NCBI GenBank assembly: GCA_030690855.1
Contig: JAUYFR010000059.1
Coordinates: 1 to 6,950, forward strand
From: Gallionellaceae bacterium
GTDB taxonomy: Bacteria; Pseudomonadota; Gammaproteobacteria; Burkholderiales; Gallionellaceae
DNA: 6,950 nt
Direction: 5' to 3'
A model generated the notes under the pieces. The model did not search any database and was not told the origin of the DNA. It saw only the letters and a list, made by a program, of their open reading frames with translations. Positions within the stretch are counted from its first letter, which is position 1; every line of letters begins with the position of its first letter. Below are positions 4,001-6,950 of this stretch, piece by piece. Made by a program: the position numbers and the translations under genes.

Positions 4001-6865
4001 ATGATGGCCGTAAATATTAATTACATGCAGGCTATGCGTAGTTCATCAGCAATTTTTGGTGCCAACAATGTTTTCATTGAAGGGCTGTACGAAGATTTTT
4101 TGCGTAGCCCTTCTAGTGTGTCGAATGAGTGGCGCGAATATTTTGAAAAATTGGGTGCGGGTGCGCAGATGCCTGACGTGGCACATAGTCAGATTCAGCG
4201 TAGCTTTGCTGCGCTACCAACTGCCAGTGCGACGTCTTCTACCTCTCAACCCGATGACTCGCGTAAACAAGCCTCGGTGTTGCAACTGATCAATGCGCAT
4301 CGTTTCCTCGGCGTGCGCATCGCTAATCTTGACCCTTTGGCGCGACATGCCAAGCCAGAAATCGCAGAATTAAACCCCGCCTATTACAACCTCGGCGAAG
4401 CCGATATGGAGACCACATTTAATACAGGTTCTCTGGTGGGAGGCGCGCGCATGACCTTGCGCGAAATTTTGCAACGCCTGCATCGTATTTACTGCGGCAG
4501 CGTTGGTGCGGAGTATATGTACATCAGCAGCGTTGCCGAGAAGCGTTGGATACAAGCCAAGCTTGAAGGCACTAGCATGGGGTTGGATTATCCAGTTGAA
4601 ATTAAGCGCCGCATATTAGAACGACTCACGGCTGCCGAAGGCTTGGAACGTTACTTGCACACCAAATATGTTGGGCAAAAACGCTTTTCTTTGGAGGGCG
4701 GTGAAACGCTAATTCCTTTGTGTGACCACCTGTTGAAACTCGCTGGCGCGCAAGGCGTGAAGGAGGCTGTGATCGGCATGGCGCATCGTGGCCGATTGAA
4801 CGTGCTGGTGAATACGCTGGGCAAAGTACCTTCGATGTTGTTCGAGGAGTTTGAGGGTATCCACCACAAGCATCTCACTTCTGGCGATGTTAAATACCAT
4901 CAAGGTTTTTCCTCTGATATAGGCACTCCCGGCGGCCCGATACACGTTACATTAGCCTTCAATCCTTCCCATTTAGAGATTGTGAATCCGGTGGTCGAGG
5001 GCTCAGTGCGTGCGCGGCAGCACCATCGAGGTGATCATCAAGGCAATCAAGTTTTGCCCATTTTATTGCACGGCGATGCGGCTTTCGCGGGTCAGGGTGT
5101 TAATCAAGAAACATTCAATTTGTCGCAAACGCGTGGCTATCGCACCGGCGGCACCGTGCATATCGTCATCAATAATCAAATTGGCTTCACTACCTCTGAT
5201 GCACGCGATACGCGCTCTTCTTTTTATTGCACTGATGTGGCGAAAATTGTTGAAGCGCCAATCTTTCATGTGAATGCGGATGATCCAGAGGCAGTTCTCC
5301 GCGTCACTGAAATCGCGCTCGATTTTAGGATGCAGTTCAATCGTGATGTGGTGATCGACATGGTGTGCTTCCGCAAGTTAGGGCACAACGAACAAGACGA
5401 ACCACTGGTTACGCAGCCCTTTATGTATCGCTACATCAATCAGCACCCTGGCACGCGCGCGCTCTATGCAAAACGTTTGGTTGAGCAAGGCGTGTTGCAG
5501 GCGAATGAACCAGAGCAAATGATTGCCGATTATCGTCGTGCGATGGATGAAGGACGCAATCCAGTTCAAACTGTGCCGAATGATTACAAATACGGGCATA
5601 CTGAAAGCTGGAGTAAGTTCAAGAAGCTAGTGCCGTGGGATACACCAGCGGACACTTCAATTTCTGAAGCGCGTTTGAAGCAACTGGCTGAGCGATTAAC
5701 AACGCTTCCCGAGAATTTCAAATTACATTCGCGCGTTGAAAAAATCATCACAGACCGCATCGCGATGGGCAAAGGCGAGCTGCCACTCGATTGGGGTATG
5801 GCAGAAAACCTTGCCTACGCTAGCTTGGTCACTGAAGGTTATCCGATTCGCTTGTCTGGTGAAGATTGCGGCCGAGGCACATTCTTCCATCGTCATGCGG
5901 TACTCCATGATCAAAATCGTGTGCAGTACGATCAGGGTTATCACATTCCTCTGCAAAATATTGCGCCAGACCAACGCGATTTTATTGTGATTGATTCTAT
6001 TTTGTCAGAAGAGGCTGTGCTCGGATTTGAATACGGTTTCGCCACCGCAGAACCAAATTGCCTCACAATTTGGGAAGGGCAGTTCGGCGATTTTGCCAAC
6101 GGTGCACAGGTAGTGATTGACCAGTTCATTACTTCGGGTGAGGCCAAGTGGGGCAGGCTTTGCGGGCTGGTGATGCTATTGCCGCATGGCTACGAGGGCC
6201 AAGGGCCAGAGCACTCTTCAGGTCGTATTGAGCGGTATTTACAATTGTGTGCGGACTACAACATTCAAGTGTGTGTGCCTTCCACCTCGGCGCAAATTTT
6301 CCACTTGTTGCGTCGCCAGATGTTACGGCCCCTGCGCAAACCCCTCATCGTGTTTACGCCCAAGAGTTTGCTACGTAGCAAAGATGCGGCTTCGCCTTTA
6401 GCCGACTTTGTGCAGGGTAGTTTTCAGGCGATCATTCCCGAAGTAGATGCGCTAGAGGCAAGCAAAGTGCGGCGCATCATCGCGTGTAGCGGTAAGGTTT
6501 ATTTTGATCTGCTCAAAGCACGTCGCGAACGCGGCATTGCGGATATGGCGATTGTGAGAATAGAGCAACTCTACCCATTCCCACATCAAGATTTTGCGGC
6601 ACAGATCGCGGCATACCCAAATGCGACAGAGGTGGTGTGGTGTCAGGAAGAGCCAGGTAATCAGGGCGCATGGCATCGCATTCAGCATTATTTATTGCGC
6701 CAAATGCGCAAGGGCATGCGTCTCGATTATGCGCTACGCCCTTCTTCTGCTTCCCCTGCAGCGGGTTATCTTGCAGTACACAATGAGCAACAAAAAGCGG
6801 TGATTGATGCCGCGTTCCGTCCCGATCTAGATGTGAAGAATAAACCAAGTGAGCATCACGAATGA
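4001..6865 (+). CDS. sucA: 2-oxoglutarate dehydrogenase E1 component
   Basis: A complete 954-residue thiamine-diphosphate-dependent E1 subunit (E. coli SucA is about 930). It decarboxylates 2-oxoglutarate and transfers the succinyl group to the lipoyl arm of the E2 subunit, SucB. Domains in order: N-terminal E2-binding segment (about 17-50, 'IFGANNVFIEGLYEDFL'); dehydrogenase E1 domain with 'GMAHRGRLNVLVN' (H262), the cofactor motif 'HGDAAFAGQGVNQE' (D359) and 'NNQIGFTTS' (N391, N392); transketolase-like pyrimidine-binding domain with 'GEDCGRGTFFHRHAVL' (620 on), 'SEEAVLGFEYGFA' (E670, E671) and 'PHGYEGQGPEHSSGR' (728-742); and a C-terminal domain ending in 'WCQEEPGNQGAW' and 'RPSSASPAAGY'. 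AGGT (3992-3995) lies five bases before ATG 4001; ATG 4004 is an equally possible start differing by one residue. Its stop overlaps the next reading frame by ATGA. The partner sucB is not seen directly downstream. The enzyme itself looks intact. Confidence 0.97.
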   Translation: MMAVNINYMQAMRSSSAIFGANNVFIEGLYEDFLRSPSSVSNEWREYFEKLGAGAQMPDVAHSQIQRSFAALPTASATSSTSQPDDSRKQASVLQLINAHRFLGVRIANLDPLARHAKPEIAELNPAYYNLGEADMETTFNTGSLVGGARMTLREILQRLHRIYCGSVGAEYMYISSVAEKRWIQAKLEGTSMGLDYPVEIKRRILERLTAAEGLERYLHTKYVGQKRFSLEGGETLIPLCDHLLKLAGAQGVKEAVIGMAHRGRLNVLVNTLGKVPSMLFEEFEGIHHKHLTSGDVKYHQGFSSDIGTPGGPIHVTLAFNPSHLEIVNPVVEGSVRARQHHRGDHQGNQVLPILLHGDAAFAGQGVNQETFNLSQTRGYRTGGTVHIVINNQIGFTTSDARDTRSSFYCTDVAKIVEAPIFHVNADDPEAVLRVTEIALDFRMQFNRDVVIDMVCFRKLGHNEQDEPLVTQPFMYRYINQHPGTRALYAKRLVEQGVLQANEPEQMIADYRRAMDEGRNPVQTVPNDYKYGHTESWSKFKKLVPWDTPADTSISEARLKQLAERLTTLPENFKLHSRVEKIITDRIAMGKGELPLDWGMAENLAYASLVTEGYPIRLSGEDCGRGTFFHRHAVLHDQNRVQYDQGYHIPLQNIAPDQRDFIVIDSILSEEAVLGFEYGFATAEPNCLTIWEGQFGDFANGAQVVIDQFITSGEAKWGRLCGLVMLLPHGYEGQGPEHSSGRIERYLQLCADYNIQVCVPSTSAQIFHLLRRQMLRPLRKPLIVFTPKSLLRSKDAASPLADFVQGSFQAIIPEVDALEASKVRRIIACSGKVYFDLLKARRERGIADMAIVRIEQLYPFPHQDFAAQIAAYPNATEVVWCQEEPGNQGAWHRIQHYLLRQMRKGMRLDYALRPSSASPAAGYLAVHNEQQKAVIDAAFRPDLDVKNKPSEHHE

Positions 6866-6950
6866 GCGGTGGATTGACAGGCGGAATACGCGATAACTAT
6901 TCGCGTGGAAACGTAGCGGATTTTCTGGCTGAAAAAATAGCCACAGATTC
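6862..6950 (+). CDS. Start of an unknown gene overlapping sucA, not sucB-like (partial)
   Basis: An ATG inside the sucA stop (ATGA) opens a frame that runs to the window end: 29 codons reading MSGGLTGGIRDNYSRG followed by NVADFLAEKIATDS. The other two forward frames close quickly (TGA at 6875-6877, TAA at 6894-6896). E2 proteins (SucB) start with a lipoyl domain of the style 'I-V-P-x-L-x-E-S', which is absent here. The 'RDNY-RG-VADFL-EKI' style recalls, from memory, the N-terminus of large helicase proteins with a phospholipase-D-like nuclease domain, found in defence-type accessory loci; that link is weak on 29 residues. The start has no strong ribosome-binding site, so translation would rely on coupling with sucA. 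Confidence 0.45.
   Translation, partial: MSGGLTGGIRDNYSRGNVADFLAEKIATD

Noticed and set aside
6513..6848. 111-codon reverse-strand open frame under the end of sucA
   Set aside because: It is fully covered by the conserved C-terminal domain of SucA and has no features of its own.
6937..6950. Window-terminal ATAGCCACAGATTC as an inverted member of the 559-588 repeat family
   Set aside because: The reverse complement GAATCTGTGG is similar to one unit, but about ten bases at a window edge inside an open frame are not enough.

Overview
The window is a piece of a TCA-cycle gene cluster, all on the + strand: the end of sdhA, then sdhB, sdhE, gltA and a complete sucA (odhA). This order, with sdhE and a type II (GltA-like) citrate synthase between succinate dehydrogenase and the 2-oxoglutarate dehydrogenase E1 gene, is the arrangement I know from Betaproteobacteria. 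With moderate base composition and the short 'LKPLTVESF' type SdhA tail, I would guess a Nitrosomonadales-like betaproteobacterium. The organism is an inference from gene order and protein style, not from any search.

Layout: 1-74 is the last 23 codons of sdhA. 75-1190 is an insertion of accessory DNA between sdhA and sdhB. It holds two small, more AT-rich lipoprotein genes: a BamE/SmpA-like one at 116-502 with a TTG start, and an unrecognised one at 617-1126. A palindrome and a short 10-bp-period repeat lie between them. 1191-3436 is a tight sdhB-sdhE-gltA block, with a 4-base overlap and then a 21-base gap. 3437-4000 is a second accessory patch: GC-rich repeats, two of which form a 43-base inverted pair around a DUF559-type endonuclease-like gene that carries an in-frame amber codon. 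4001-6865 is sucA. At 6862 a further reading frame starts inside the sucA stop and runs off the window. It does not look like sucB, the expected next gene.

The core genes work together. Citrate synthase feeds the cycle with citrate, SucA decarboxylates 2-oxoglutarate as E1 of the oxoglutarate dehydrogenase complex, SdhA/SdhB are the flavoprotein and iron-sulfur subunits of succinate dehydrogenase (complex II), and SdhE is the factor that helps attach FAD to SdhA.

The core enzymes look intact and ordinary. The interest lies in the three places where the cluster has been interrupted: between sdhA and sdhB, between gltA and sucA, and directly after sucA. No tRNA, rRNA, CRISPR array or complete IS element is visible.
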